A stretch of DNA of 64,000 nt from Gemmatimonadaceae bacterium. Lineage in GTDB: Bacteria > Gemmatimonadota > Gemmatimonadetes > Gemmatimonadales > Gemmatimonadaceae. Positions 43,906-53,439 of the stretch are shown here, piece by piece. The stretch's first letter is position 1. The number at the start of each line of letters is the position of its first letter. The stretch is from positions 2,821,192 to 2,885,191 of the forward strand of contig JAHBVT010000001.1 of the NCBI GenBank assembly GCA_019637355.1, written 5' to 3'. The position numbers and the translations under genes were made by a program. Under the pieces are notes generated by a model. It was given only the letters and a program-made list of their open reading frames with translations. It did not search any database and had not been told where the DNA came from.

Positions 43906-44251
43906 GCGCCGCTTGGCTGCGGATGCGCTCGTGAGCCGGCGGCTTCCGACGCACCGGCCGCCGACGCATCCCGGTGAGATGCTGGAGATGGAGTTTCTGA
44001 AGCCGCTTCGCATCTCACAGTCTGCGTTCGCCGCGCGACTTGGCGTTTCCTTCGTGCGCCTACACGAGATTGTCCGAGGAAAGCGCGGCATCTCGGCCGA
44101 CACTGCACTTCGGTTGGCACAGGTGCTGGGAATGTCGGCGGATTTCTGGCTGGATCTTCAGGCCGACTGGGATCTCTGGCACGCGATACGCACCCCCCAA
44201 GGGCGCAAGATTCGAAAGCTGGAGCCACTGGCGTACTCCCAGTCGAGTTGA
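43871..44251 (+). CDS. HigA-family HTH antitoxin
   Basis: Antitoxin of about 126 aa. After an Arg-rich extension, the core is PPTHPGEMLEMEFLKPL, then a helix-turn-helix ISQSAFAARLGVSFVRLHEI and GISADTALRLAQVLGMS, as in HigA/VapI. The C-terminus ends KIRKLEPLAYSQ. The start is ATG 43871 or 43865. It follows HigB, the usual order for this family. Confidence 0.87.
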   Translation: MPRTSRSQTTTRRRLAADALVSRRLPTHRPPTHPGEMLEMEFLKPLRISQSAFAARLGVSFVRLHEIVRGKRGISADTALRLAQVLGMSADFWLDLQADWDLWHAIRTPQGRKIRKLEPLAYSQSS

Positions 44252-44255
44252 CGAG

Positions 44256-44275
44256 ATAGCGGTCCCGCCCCCCCG
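44256..44275 (+). repeat. direct repeat, right copy, beside HigBA
   Basis: ATAGCGGTCCCGCCCCCCCG, differing from 43522-43540 only by one extra C. The pair flanks the module of about 715 bases. Confidence 0.75.
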
Positions 44276-44320
44276 CGCGTAACCTTCGCAGACCCTCCAC
44301 TCCCTCGGAGAACCTGCGAC

Positions 44321-45868
44321 GTGCGTCCCACCCGCTCCCTCGCCCGCCCCCTGGCCGCCGCCCTGCTGGCCGGCCTCCTCGCCGCCCCGCTCGCCCTCGA
44401 CGCCCAAGGCGCGAGCGGCAGCACCACCGCCCAGCACAACGTCCGCAGCCGCACGCTGGCCATCCGCAACGCGACCATCGTGGACGGCAACGGCACACCG
44501 GCTCGTGGCCCGGCGGATATCCTCATCGTCGGCGATACGATCGCGCAGATCGTCTGGCTCGATGCCGTCGCGCTGAGTAGCGGCAATGTGCGCCGCGTGC
44601 AGGCGGACGCGGAGATCGACGCCACGGGCAAGTTCGTGCTGCCGGGCCTGATCAATGCGCACGCACACCTGCAGCGCGGCCGCGGCGGATATCCGCAACC
44701 ATACGAGTACACGCTGAAGATCTGGCTGGCCTCGGGCATCACGAGCTTCCGCGAAGTGGGCTCGGACTCGGTCGCCGGCCTGCTCTCGCTGCGCGCCGCC
44801 GAGCGCGCGGGCACGGCGATGTCGCCGCGGGTGTATGCGTACCTGCGCCCGGGCAACGCGCGCACGCCGGCGCAGGCGCGCGAACGCGTGCGCGCGGCCA
44901 AGACGCAGGGCGCGGATGGCCTCAAGCTCGCCGGCCTCGACCGCGACATCCTGATGGCGATCCTCGACGAGGCCAAGAAGCAGGGCCTGCGCGTGGCGCA
45001 CCACGTGGGCGTGGAAGAGACCACGGTGTGGGACGACATCGCCGGCGGCACGACGACGATCGAGCACTGGTACGGCATCCCCGATGCGGCGATTCCCTCG
45101 GGCCGTCAGAGCTTCCCGTCGGACTACAACTACAACGACGAAACGGATCGCTTCCGCTGGGCGGGCCGCCTGTGGCGCGAGGCTGACCCAGTGCTGTTGG
45201 ATTCGGTGCTGAAGAGTATGGTGCGCGCCAACGTGGGCTGGGTGCCGACGCTGGGCATCTACGAAGCCTCGCGCGACCTGCAGCGCGCGCAGACGCAGCC
45301 CTGGTTCCGCGACTACCTGCATCCGGCACTGGAGGAGTTCTTCAAGCCGGACCCGGCCAACCACGGCTCGTACTTCATCGGCTGGAGCAGCACGGACGAG
45401 ACGTACTGGAAGGAGAACTACCAGATTTGGTTCCGCGCCCTGCGCCGCTTCGAAGAACTCGGCGGCACGATCGCCTGCGGCGACGACGCGGGCTTCATCT
45501 ACCAGCTCTACGGCTTCGGTCTCATCCGCGAGATGGAGCTGCACCAGGAAGCGGGCTTCCATCCGCTGAAGGTGATCCAGCACTGTACGGGCAACGCAGC
45601 CAAGCTGATGGGCGAGGAGCAGCGCCTGGGCCGCGTGCGCGCCGGCTGGCTGGCAGACTTGATCGTGGTGGACGGCAACCCGCTCGAGGACTTCAAGGTG
45701 ATGTACCCCGGCGGCACGACACGCATCGTGAACGACGTCGAGGAACGCACGCAGGGCATCGAATGGACGATCAAGGGTGGGATGCCCTACCACGGACCGA
45801 CGCTGATGCGCGAGGTGAAGGAGATCGTGGACCAAGCCCGCACCCGCCGAGCCAACGGCCAAAGGTAG
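44321..45868 (+). CDS. secreted amidohydrolase-family protein
   Basis: Metal-dependent hydrolase of 515 aa with a signal peptide (LAAALLAGLLAAPLALDAQG). Metal and active-site motifs are LPGLINAHAHLQRG, the carboxylated-Lys region GADGLKLAGLDRD, RVAHHVGVEE, TTTIEHWYG and CGDDAGFIY. The family acts on imidazolonepropionate-like, dipeptide or cyclic amide substrates; the actual one is unknown. The GTG at 44321 is the start. Confidence 0.88.
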   Translation: MRPTRSLARPLAAALLAGLLAAPLALDAQGASGSTTAQHNVRSRTLAIRNATIVDGNGTPARGPADILIVGDTIAQIVWLDAVALSSGNVRRVQADAEIDATGKFVLPGLINAHAHLQRGRGGYPQPYEYTLKIWLASGITSFREVGSDSVAGLLSLRAAERAGTAMSPRVYAYLRPGNARTPAQARERVRAAKTQGADGLKLAGLDRDILMAILDEAKKQGLRVAHHVGVEETTVWDDIAGGTTTIEHWYGIPDAAIPSGRQSFPSDYNYNDETDRFRWAGRLWREADPVLLDSVLKSMVRANVGWVPTLGIYEASRDLQRAQTQPWFRDYLHPALEEFFKPDPANHGSYFIGWSSTDETYWKENYQIWFRALRRFEELGGTIACGDDAGFIYQLYGFGLIREMELHQEAGFHPLKVIQHCTGNAAKLMGEEQRLGRVRAGWLADLIVVDGNPLEDFKVMYPGGTTRIVNDVEERTQGIEWTIKGGMPYHGPTLMREVKEIVDQARTRRANGQR

Positions 45869-45875
45869 GGAAGTA

Positions 45876-45912
45876 GTTGCCGTTGCAGTTGCAGCTGTAG
45901 TTGTAGTAGCCG
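45876..45912. repeat. hexanucleotide GTTGCA/GTTGTA repeat tract
   Basis: About six imperfect hexamers (GTTGCC, GTTGCA, GTTGCA, GCTGTA, GTTGTA, then GTAGCC) right after the amidohydrolase stop and before a heptad arm. No coding sense. It may vary in copy number between strains. Confidence 0.6.
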
Positions 45913-45915
45913 TTC

Positions 45916-45939
45916 GCATCCGTCATCCGTCATCCGTCC
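45916..45939. repeat. heptad repeat, right-arm type, before SDR gene
   Basis: GCATCCGTCATCCGTCATCC plus GTCC: three CCGTCAT heptads, 10 bases before the GTG of the dienoyl-CoA reductase gene. No left arm is seen on the other side of the gap. Confidence 0.8.
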
Positions 45940-45948
45940 TCCGCCCCA

Positions 45949-46830
45949 GTGTCCTTCTCTCCCGATCTTCTCCGCCACAAGTCCGCCCTCATAACCGGCG
46001 GCGGTACCGGACTCGGCCGGGCGATGGCCGAGCGCTTCCTCGAACTCGGCGCAACGGTCATCATCTGCGGTCGCCGCAAACAGGTTCTGGACGACGCCGC
46101 GCAAGAGATGATGGCCGCGAAAGGCGGCCGCGTCGTCGCGATCCCCTGCGACATCCGCGACCCCGACGCAGTAGATGCAATGCTCGACCGCGCCTGGGCC
46201 GACATCGGTGGCATTGACATCCTTGTGAACAACGCCGCCGGCAACATCGCGGCGCCTACGGAGTCGCTCTCGCATCGCGCGGTGGATGCGGTGCTCGGCA
46301 TCGTGCTGCACGGCTCCTTCTACTGCACGCTCTCCGCCGGCAAGCGCTGGCTCGCCGAAGGCCGCAAGGCGAAGGTGCTCTCGATCGTCACGACCTACGC
46401 TGAGGGCGGCAGTGCCTTTGTGGTGCCGAGCGCCGCAGCCAAGGCCGGCGTGCTCGCGATGACGCGTTCGCTGGCGGTGGAGTGGGGCCCGCGCGGCATC
46501 CGCTGCAACGCGATCGCACCGGGGCCCTTCCCCACCAAGGGCGCCTGGGACCGCCTGCTGCCTGACCCCTCGCTGCTCGACGCCGCCATCGAGCGCATTC
46601 CGGCGCGTCGTCCGGGCGAACTCATCGAGCTCGCGAATCTCGCGGCATTCCTCGTCAGCGACCTCGCCGACTACATCAACGGCGACTGCATCACGATTGA
46701 CGGCGGCGAGAAGCTCAAGGGCAGCGGCCAGTTCAGTTGGATGGGTTCGCTGACGAAGAGCCAGTGGGAAGCCCTCGAGCGCGCAGCCCGCGGTACGACC
46801 GCGAAGGACAAGAGCCAAATGGAAGGCTGA
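45949..46830 (+). CDS. 2,4-dienoyl-CoA reductase (SDR family)
   Basis: NADPH-dependent reductase of unsaturated fatty acid beta-oxidation, 293 aa. ALITGGGTGLGRAMAERF is the Rossmann start, then ILVNNAAGNIAA. SIVTTYAEGGSAFVVPSAAA followed by KAGVLAMTRSLAVEWG closely follows the DECR subfamily, in which the active Tyr is in the TTYAE position rather than the usual YxxxK. The ending ITIDGGEKLKGSGQF is also typical. The GTG start is 45949. It sits with an acyl-CoA dehydrogenase and a kinase in one fatty-acid cluster. Confidence 0.9.
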   Translation: MSFSPDLLRHKSALITGGGTGLGRAMAERFLELGATVIICGRRKQVLDDAAQEMMAAKGGRVVAIPCDIRDPDAVDAMLDRAWADIGGIDILVNNAAGNIAAPTESLSHRAVDAVLGIVLHGSFYCTLSAGKRWLAEGRKAKVLSIVTTYAEGGSAFVVPSAAAKAGVLAMTRSLAVEWGPRGIRCNAIAPGPFPTKGAWDRLLPDPSLLDAAIERIPARRPGELIELANLAAFLVSDLADYINGDCITIDGGEKLKGSGQFSWMGSLTKSQWEALERAARGTTAKDKSQMEG

Positions 46831-46846
46831 GCCGATTCGCGTTCCT

Positions 46847-46870
46847 GCATCCGTCCTCCGTCATCCGTCC
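46847..46870. repeat. heptad repeat, right-arm type, before acyl-CoA dehydrogenase
   Basis: Identical in all 24 bases to the right arm at 42264-42287 (GCATCCGTCC, then TCCGTCATCCGTCC), 15 bases before the ATG at 46886 and 16 bases after the SDR stop. Confidence 0.8.
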
Positions 46871-46885
46871 CCAGTCGGCAGCCCA

Positions 46886-48082
46886 ATGCCCGATGTGATC
46901 ACCACCCAGATCCGCCGCTTCCTTGAAACGCACGCCTTCCCGCTCGAGCGCTCCTTCCTGAGCCGCCCGTTCCGGGAGCTCGTGCCGCAGCTGAGCGAAC
47001 TCCGCGCTGAGGTGAAGAGTCTGGGGCTCTGGGCCCCTCACCTGCCCAAGGAGCACGGCGGGCTCGGGCTCGCACTGCCGGAGTTCGCCGAGGTGAGTGC
47101 GGTGTTGGGTGAGTCGCCCATCGGGCACTACCTGTTCAATTGCAACGCTCCCGACATCGGCAACCAGGAGCTGCTGCTCGCGCACGGGAGCGACGCGCAG
47201 CGAAAGCAGTGGTTCGAGCCGTTGGCGCGCGGCGAGATCCGCAGCTGCTTCGCGATGACAGAGCCGGAGTTCGCCGGCTCCAACCCAGTCTGGATGGACA
47301 CGCAGGCTCGGCGCGATGGCGACGCGTACGTGATCACTGGCCACAAGTGGTTTACGTCGAGCGCCGAGGGCGCGGCATTCACGATCGTGATGGCGGTGAC
47401 GGATGCCGACGCGCCGCCGCACAAGCGCGCGAGCCAGATCATCGTGCCGCTGGATGCCCCGGGCGTGATGTTCGTGCGCAACATCCCGGTGATGGGCGAG
47501 GCGGGCAGCGACTACGCCAGCCACGCGGAGCTGCGCTTTGAGGGCGTGCGCGTGCCGGTGAGCAACCGCATCGGCGATGAGGGCGCGGGCTTCGCATTGG
47601 CGCAGGAGCGGCTCGGGCCGGGGCGCATCCACCACTGTATGCGGTGGATTGGCATCGGCGAGCGCGCGTTCCGTTTGATGGTGCAGCGCGCGGCCACGCG
47701 GGAGCTGGCGCCGGGCGAGCCGCTGGGGCAGCAGCAGGCGGTGCAGCATTGGATCGCCGAGTGCCGCGCGGAGTTGGATGCCTCGCGGCTCCTGGTGATG
47801 GACGTGGCGCATCGCATCGAGCGCGAGGGCGCCTCGGCGGCCCGGGACGGCATCTCGATGATCAAGTTCCACGTGGCCGGCGTGCTGCAGCGCGTGCTCG
47901 ACCGCGCGATCCAGGTGCACGGTGCGCTGGGGATGACCGACGACACGCCGCTGGCGTATTGGTACCGGCACGAGCGTGGGGCGCGGATTTATGATGGGCC
48001 GGATGAGGTGCATAAGAGTGCGGTGGGGCGGCGGATTCTTGCTGCGGCAGGGATGGCGGGGCGTGTGAGAAAGGACGGATGA
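46886..48082 (+). CDS. acyl-CoA dehydrogenase family protein (ACAD10/11-like)
   Basis: FAD enzyme of 398 aa. Family motifs are CFAMTEPEFAGSNP for substrate and FAD binding, ITGHKWFTSSAEG in the middle, and the C-terminal QVHGALGMTDDTPLAYWYR. The normal catalytic Glu may be replaced, as in ACAD11. The last codons (RKDG, stop) and the stop itself are made by a heptad repeat arm at 48073-48096, so the repeat has been inserted into or has trimmed the gene end. It is followed by an APH-type kinase. Confidence 0.9.
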   Translation: MPDVITTQIRRFLETHAFPLERSFLSRPFRELVPQLSELRAEVKSLGLWAPHLPKEHGGLGLALPEFAEVSAVLGESPIGHYLFNCNAPDIGNQELLLAHGSDAQRKQWFEPLARGEIRSCFAMTEPEFAGSNPVWMDTQARRDGDAYVITGHKWFTSSAEGAAFTIVMAVTDADAPPHKRASQIIVPLDAPGVMFVRNIPVMGEAGSDYASHAELRFEGVRVPVSNRIGDEGAGFALAQERLGPGRIHHCMRWIGIGERAFRLMVQRAATRELAPGEPLGQQQAVQHWIAECRAELDASRLLVMDVAHRIEREGASAARDGISMIKFHVAGVLQRVLDRAIQVHGALGMTDDTPLAYWYRHERGARIYDGPDEVHKSAVGRRILAAAGMAGRVRKDG

Positions 48083-48096
48083 CGGATGACGGATGC
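48073..48096. repeat. heptad repeat, left-arm type, at the end of acyl-CoA dehydrogenase
   Basis: GGACGGATGACGGATGACGG plus ATGC: three GACGGAT heptads. The TGA of the preceding gene and an ATG of the next frame both fall inside it. No right-arm copy lies nearby. Confidence 0.8.
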
Positions 48097-48113
48097 TTGT
48101 TGGGAGTGTGGCG

Positions 48114-49160
48114 ATGAGTGAGGTGACTTCCGTCAGGGCTGGTGAGGAACTGCCGCTGGACTCGTTGAACGCGTGGATTGCGTCTGCGGCGGCGGAGGTG
48201 GGGCGCGTCGAGGCGGTGGAGCAGTTTCCGGGCGGGTTCTCGAATCTCACGTACCTGCTTACGACTTCCTCTGGCGAAGTGGTGCTGCGGCGGCCGCCGA
48301 AGGGGGCGCCGGGCGGATCGGCGCACGATATGGGACGCGAGGCGCGGATTCTGTCGGTGTGCGAGTTGCGGGGGATTCCGGCACCGAAGGTGATTGCGAG
48401 TTGCGACGATGCGTCCGTGATCGGGGCGCCCTTCTATTTGATGGAGCGCGTGCGCGGAGTGATCCTGCGCGGCAACTCGGCGCCTCCGGGCTACGACGCG
48501 GCGGCCTTCGCGGCGCTGGGGGAGCGCTTTCTCGACACGCTCATCGCCATTCACGGTGCCACGCCGTCGGACCCAGTCATCGGTGGGCTGGGGCGGCCGA
48601 TGGGCTATGTGTCGCGGCAAGTCGAAGGCTGGACGGAGCGCTGGCAGAAGTCGCGCACGGACGATGTCGCCAGCGTGGAACAGCTCGCGGCGTGGCTGGC
48701 CGAGCATCAGCCCAGCGAGAGCGGGGCTTGCTTGATCCACAACGACTTCAAGTACGACAACCTTGTGCTCGACGCGGCGCAGCCTGGCAAGATCGTCGCG
48801 GTGTTGGATTGGGAGATGGCGACGCTCGGCGATCCGCTGCTCGATGTGGGTACGTCGCTGGCGTATTGGATCGAGGCGGGAGATCATCCGGCCTTCAAGG
48901 CGCTGGGGCTAGGGATGACGGCGCTGCCCGGCAACCTCACGCGCGCCGAGCTCTGGGAGCGCTACCTCAAGAAGAGCGGGCGGATGCAGCGCGCCTCGAC
49001 TTGGTACCACGCCTTCGGCGTGTTCAAGGTGGCGGTGATCGCGCAGCAGATCTACGCGCGGTATCGCAAGGGACTTACAGCTGACGAGCGCTTCGCGAAA
49101 CTCGGCGACGTGGTGCGGCTGCTCGGGGAGTTTGGCGGCAGCGTGGTTTCGCGCGGCTAG
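48114..49160 (+). CDS. phosphotransferase (APH family), ACAD10/11-type kinase
   Basis: Kinase-like protein of 348 aa. The catalytic loop is CLIHNDFKYDNLVLD and the metal-binding loop is VLDWEMATLGDPLLDVG; YLLTTSSGEVVLRRPPKG is the ATP-lobe start. In mammals, ACAD10 and ACAD11 join such a kinase to an acyl-CoA dehydrogenase and degrade 4-hydroxy fatty acids. Here the two are adjacent genes, so the same pathway is a good inference. I prefer ATG 48114, with GGGAG upstream, over ATG 48093, which lies in the repeat. Confidence 0.87.
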   Translation: MSEVTSVRAGEELPLDSLNAWIASAAAEVGRVEAVEQFPGGFSNLTYLLTTSSGEVVLRRPPKGAPGGSAHDMGREARILSVCELRGIPAPKVIASCDDASVIGAPFYLMERVRGVILRGNSAPPGYDAAAFAALGERFLDTLIAIHGATPSDPVIGGLGRPMGYVSRQVEGWTERWQKSRTDDVASVEQLAAWLAEHQPSESGACLIHNDFKYDNLVLDAAQPGKIVAVLDWEMATLGDPLLDVGTSLAYWIEAGDHPAFKALGLGMTALPGNLTRAELWERYLKKSGRMQRASTWYHAFGVFKVAVIAQQIYARYRKGLTADERFAKLGDVVRLLGEFGGSVVSRG

Positions 49161-49190
49161 ACGAGGTGCGCGGAAAGCGTCGGCGCGCGC

Positions 49191-49871
49191 TCAGTCGCCG
49201 CCGGTGATCTCCAGCATCTCGCTCGCCAGGCGCTCAAACTGCGTTTCGCGCTCGCGGCGCCAGCGCGGCAGGCGCACCAGACCGGCGAGAGTCATTCCCA
49301 CGCCGCCGAGCATAATGGGCAGCGAGCTGGCAATCATCTCGGCGAGCTGCATCGTGCCAGTCAGCGAGCCGGCGAGGACGATGATGCTCGACGCCGCGAG
49401 CATCGAGACGCCGGCCGCGACGAACCCGCGAGTCTCGCCCTTGAGCGTACGGAAGCGCAGGCGGTGGCCGCTGCGGCTGGGTTCGAGCAACACCTGCAGG
49501 TTGCCGTTGGTCCACTGCCGGAACGAGCCGTGCGTCTCCACCTTGCCGCGCGCGTGGAAGGTCTCGCGCAGGCGCACGACGAGGTGCTCCCATTCGTCGT
49601 CGGTGAGCTTGCGTCCGAGTTCTACGTCCTGGGCGACGCCGATAGGGATGCCGAGCATCGCCGGGAGCTTGGGTGGCGCGGGCTGGTCCACTTCACGCGC
49701 AGCACGCGCGACGAGCTCTGCGGAGATGCCCGCTTCCTGGCCGATAGCCTGCAGCTCGGCCAGCGTCATTCCCTCGTTGCGAGTGAGGGTCTTGGAGGAC
49801 TCGCGCTGCACTTCGGTGGCGCGCGAGAAGATGCGGGCGACTTCGTCGTCGGTGAATCGGCGTTCGGACAT
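49191..49871 (-). CDS. hypothetical membrane protein
   Basis: Protein of 226 aa. The N-terminus FTDDEVARIFSRATEVQ and the following Asp/Glu-rich helices are soluble. Two hydrophobic segments (AAGVSMLAASSIIVLAGSL and SSLPIMLGGVGMTLAGLV) lie near residues 150-190, and the C-terminus is Arg-rich. I do not recognise a characterised family. It is convergent with the kinase gene and divergent from the Omp85 gene. Confidence 0.7.
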   Translation of the reverse strand: MSERRFTDDEVARIFSRATEVQRESSKTLTRNEGMTLAELQAIGQEAGISAELVARAAREVDQPAPPKLPAMLGIPIGVAQDVELGRKLTDDEWEHLVVRLRETFHARGKVETHGSFRQWTNGNLQVLLEPSRSGHRLRFRTLKGETRGFVAAGVSMLAASSIIVLAGSLTGTMQLAEMIASSLPIMLGGVGMTLAGLVRLPRWRRERETQFERLASEMLEITGGD

Positions 49872-49983
49872 ATGCGGAATCTCGCGGCTTAGGCGGCGGG
49901 GGGCAAACCGAGGGCAGCCCTAGGGCCGCATTTGCCGTACGGGCGCGGCGGCGGCACGATTCAGCAGTCACTCCGGAGGACGT

Positions 49984-51039
49984 ATGCGACTGCCATCGCT
50001 GGCGCTGTTCGCCTGCCTCGGCCTTGCCCCGCAGCTCTCGGCGCAGGCAACGTGGAAGACCACCGTCCTGCCCGTCGTCGGCTCGGCGCCGGAGACGGGC
50101 GGTCAGTTCGGCGCGGCGCTGTTCCGCACGCTGCAGCCGGACGACTCGCTGGACACGCGGCCGTCGTCGCTGATGGGCAATGCCGTCGCCACCACCAAGG
50201 GGCAGCAGCGAGCGTTCGTCGAGTACGACCGCTGGGCGCCCGGCAACCAGCGACGCACCTGGGCAGCGGTGATCGTCTCACGGTTCCCTCTGCCGCACTG
50301 GGGCTCCGGGTACGAGACGTTCGCCGAACCCGTCGACTACGAGCCCGTCACGCTGGAACTCGCCCTCACGCGACATCGCAAGACCGGCCGGGCCACTTGG
50401 CTCAACGCCGGCGTCCGCGCCGTGTTCGTGGACGTCGAGAGCGCGGTGCTGGCACCGGACGAAAGCGCATTCCCCTACCAACTGGCGACGGCGCAGTTGG
50501 GCGTCATCCACGACACCCGCGACCACCTGTTCGCCCCGACCAACGGACGCGTGGTGGACATCTCGCTGGGCGTGGGGCCGCTACGCCACGAGGGTCGCAC
50601 GAATCTCCTCACGCGCACGCGCGTGGACCTGCGTGGATACCGCCCGCTGCTGCGCGGCAGCTCGGTGGGCGTGCAGGCAGTGCTCGTCGGCAACGACGGC
50701 GCGGTGCCGATCGACCAGATGGCGCTGCTCGGCCACCACACGCTCAACCGCGGCTACACGATGGGCCGCTATCGCGACCACTGGATGGCATCCACACAGA
50801 TGGAGCTGCGCAGCGGCGCCTTCGGCTGGGGGGAGCGCTTCGTGCTGACGGGCTTCGGCGGCGGCGCGCTGCTGGGGCGCTCGTTGCAAGGTCTCTCGGA
50901 GGGCAGCGTCTTGCCAAGCGGGGGCGCGGGCATTCGATTCCGCCTCGACCCGCGCACGCGCTCGGCGATCCGTGTGGACTACGCCGTGGGCAAGGCGGGG
51001 CAGTCAGGCCTGTACGTCGCCTTCAACGAGGCCTTCTAG
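49984..51039 (+). CDS. Omp85/BamA-type outer-membrane beta-barrel protein
   Basis: Exported barrel of 351 aa with signal peptide MRLPSLALFACLGLAPQLSA. It is the surface-antigen barrel without POTRA repeats. The L6-loop motif appears as NRGYTMGRYRDHW near residue 257, and the protein ends in an aromatic Phe as outer-membrane barrels do (LYVAFNEAF). A GGAGGA lies before the ATG. Function is unknown; it may help insertion or export. Confidence 0.8.
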   Translation: MRLPSLALFACLGLAPQLSAQATWKTTVLPVVGSAPETGGQFGAALFRTLQPDDSLDTRPSSLMGNAVATTKGQQRAFVEYDRWAPGNQRRTWAAVIVSRFPLPHWGSGYETFAEPVDYEPVTLELALTRHRKTGRATWLNAGVRAVFVDVESAVLAPDESAFPYQLATAQLGVIHDTRDHLFAPTNGRVVDISLGVGPLRHEGRTNLLTRTRVDLRGYRPLLRGSSVGVQAVLVGNDGAVPIDQMALLGHHTLNRGYTMGRYRDHWMASTQMELRSGAFGWGERFVLTGFGGGALLGRSLQGLSEGSVLPSGGAGIRFRLDPRTRSAIRVDYAVGKAGQSGLYVAFNEAF

Positions 51040-51054
51040 CCTCGGGAGCATCCC

Positions 51055-51432
51055 GTGGCAGACATCAAGCTCGGCAAGATCCAGCAGATCGCGCTCGTGC
51101 AGCACGACGTCGAACGCGCGGTCCCCTTCTATAGAGACGGGCTCGGCTTGCCGCTGCTCTTCGAGACGGCGGGGATGGCGTTCTTTGACGCCGGCGGCGT
51201 GCGGCTGATGCTGAGCAAGCCCAGCCGTGCCGAGGTGGACCACAAGAACTCGATTATGTACTTCGAGGTGGCCGACTGCGCGGCGGCCTATGAGGCGCTC
51301 GCGGCACGCGGCGTACCATTTGATGAAGCGCCGCACGTGGTGGGCCGCACGGCCACGCACGAAATCTGGGTCGCGTTCTGCCGCGATCCCGAGGACAACA
51401 TCCTCGCCATTAGCGAGGCGCGGGCGCTGTAA
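51055..51432 (+). CDS. VOC-family (glyoxalase-like) protein
   Basis: Single VOC domain of 125 aa: KIQQIALVQHDVERAVPFYRDGLG at the start, NSIMYFEVADCAAAYEAL in the middle, and EDNILAISEARAL at the end. The usual metal His at the first position is Gln/Ala here, so it may bind rather than catalyse. GTG 51055. It follows the Omp85 gene by 15 nt. Confidence 0.85.
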   Translation: MADIKLGKIQQIALVQHDVERAVPFYRDGLGLPLLFETAGMAFFDAGGVRLMLSKPSRAEVDHKNSIMYFEVADCAAAYEALAARGVPFDEAPHVVGRTATHEIWVAFCRDPEDNILAISEARAL

Positions 51433-51582
51433 CGGCGCTCAGGACGTCCCCATCGCGCCGGACGAGGCACCACACGCGTTCGCGCTGACTTTAGATTCCC
51501 TCTGTGCAGGCCCAGCGTCCGCCCCAGTCGCGCGGCCGCGCGCGAAACGCCGGTCTCCGTTGTCCAGACAGAGGTCTCCGCT

Positions 51583-51771
51583 GTGAATGATCGCTTCCTT
51601 CGCGCCCTGCGGCGCGAGCCCGTTGACCGTCCCCCCGTGTGGATGATGCGCCAGGCCGGCCGCTACCTGCCGGAGTACCGGGCGGTGCGCAGGAAGGCCG
51701 ACTTCCTCACGATGTGCCGCACGCCGAGCTCGCGACGGAAGTCACGTTGCAACCCGTGGACATCCTCGGCG
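51583..51771 (+). pseudogene. hemE: hemE (uroporphyrinogen decarboxylase) 5' remnant, frameshifted
   Basis: A GTG at 51583 starts [20 protein letters not shown], then [17 protein letters not shown] and FLTMCRTP, the normal HemE N-terminus. After TP the frame shifts: the expected [16 protein letters not shown] continues in another frame, consistent with loss of one G (ccggag read as ccgag) at about 51724. Homology stops near 51771. The remaining 300 or so codons are gone. AGAGG lies upstream, so the start region is original. Confidence 0.85.
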
Positions 51772-51792
51772 CAGGTGCGCGCGCACTTCCCG

Positions 51793-51866
51793 CATCCGCT
51801 CGTCGCCATCAAGCACGCCGACACCGAGCGCATCATCACCTACTACGCTAAGGAAGCCGCGCGCTG

Positions 51867-51867
<1 letters not shown>
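51793..51867 (+). pseudogene. hemB: hemB (porphobilinogen synthase) 3' remnant
   Basis: In the same open frame as the hemE start, the segment [20 protein letters not shown] followed by AAR and a stop resembles the end of HemB (normally [18 protein letters not shown]). Only about 24 codons remain. They end at the TGA whose last base is the first base of the hemL ATG. The hemE and hemB pieces are joined with most of both genes missing. Confidence 0.7.
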
Positions 51868-53096
<1,229 letters not shown>

Positions 53097-53099
53097 ACT

Positions 53100-53186
53100 G
53101 GACGGATGACGGATGACGAATGCTTGAAGGGTGCGCTGAGCTCGGCTCGGCGCACCCTTCTGGCTTCCGTCATCCGTCATCCGTCA
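53100..53186. terminator. heptad-flanked hairpin between hemL and tRNA-Cys
   Basis: A left heptad arm (53100-53123) and a right arm (53163-53186) enclose an inner 11-bp hairpin, GAAGGGTGCGC with GCGCACCCTTC (53126-53136 and 53150-53160). The arms can pair with each other, giving a long two-step stem. It probably ends transcripts from both hemL and the convergent tRNA. Confidence 0.75.
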
Positions 53187-53195
53187 GAAGTTCAG

Positions 53196-53267
53196 AGGCG
53201 CCGGTCGGAATCGAACCGACGAATAGCAGATTTGCAGTCTGCCGCCTTACCACTTGGCCACGGCGCC
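53196..53267 (-). tRNA. tRNA-Cys (GCA)
   Basis: On the minus strand the acceptor stem GGCGCCG pairs with CGGCGCC, the anticodon arm is GCAGACTGCAAATCTGC with anticodon GCA, and the T arm is GTCGGTTCGATTCCGAC. The discriminator is U, as in tRNA-Cys. No CCA is encoded. Confidence 0.96.
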
Positions 53268-53319
53268 GTGCTTGGAAGCTAGCCGAGGGTCGGCCCCTTC
53301 TCAACCGAAATGTCCGCGC

Positions 53320-53345
53320 CGGGGCCCCGAGGTTTCCGGGCCCCG
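53320..53345 (+). other. GC-rich hairpin upstream of the TonB receptor gene
   Basis: CGGGGCCC and GGGCCCCG form an 8-bp stem with a 10-nt loop, about 95 bases before the receptor ATG. It could be a terminator of read-through or a leader structure. No attenuator peptide is seen. Confidence 0.35.
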
Positions 53346-53439
53346 ACCGGGGCGCCGGCGGCCGTGACCGAGGGCGGGCGGCTGGGCACGAACGTTTTGA
53401 GGGAGTGGAACGTCCTACCTGCGTCCCACCACCCAACCA

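Noticed and set aside
51820-51866. A longer hemL start upstream of ATG 51867
   Set aside because: A TAA lies in frame a few codons upstream; only CTG is available.
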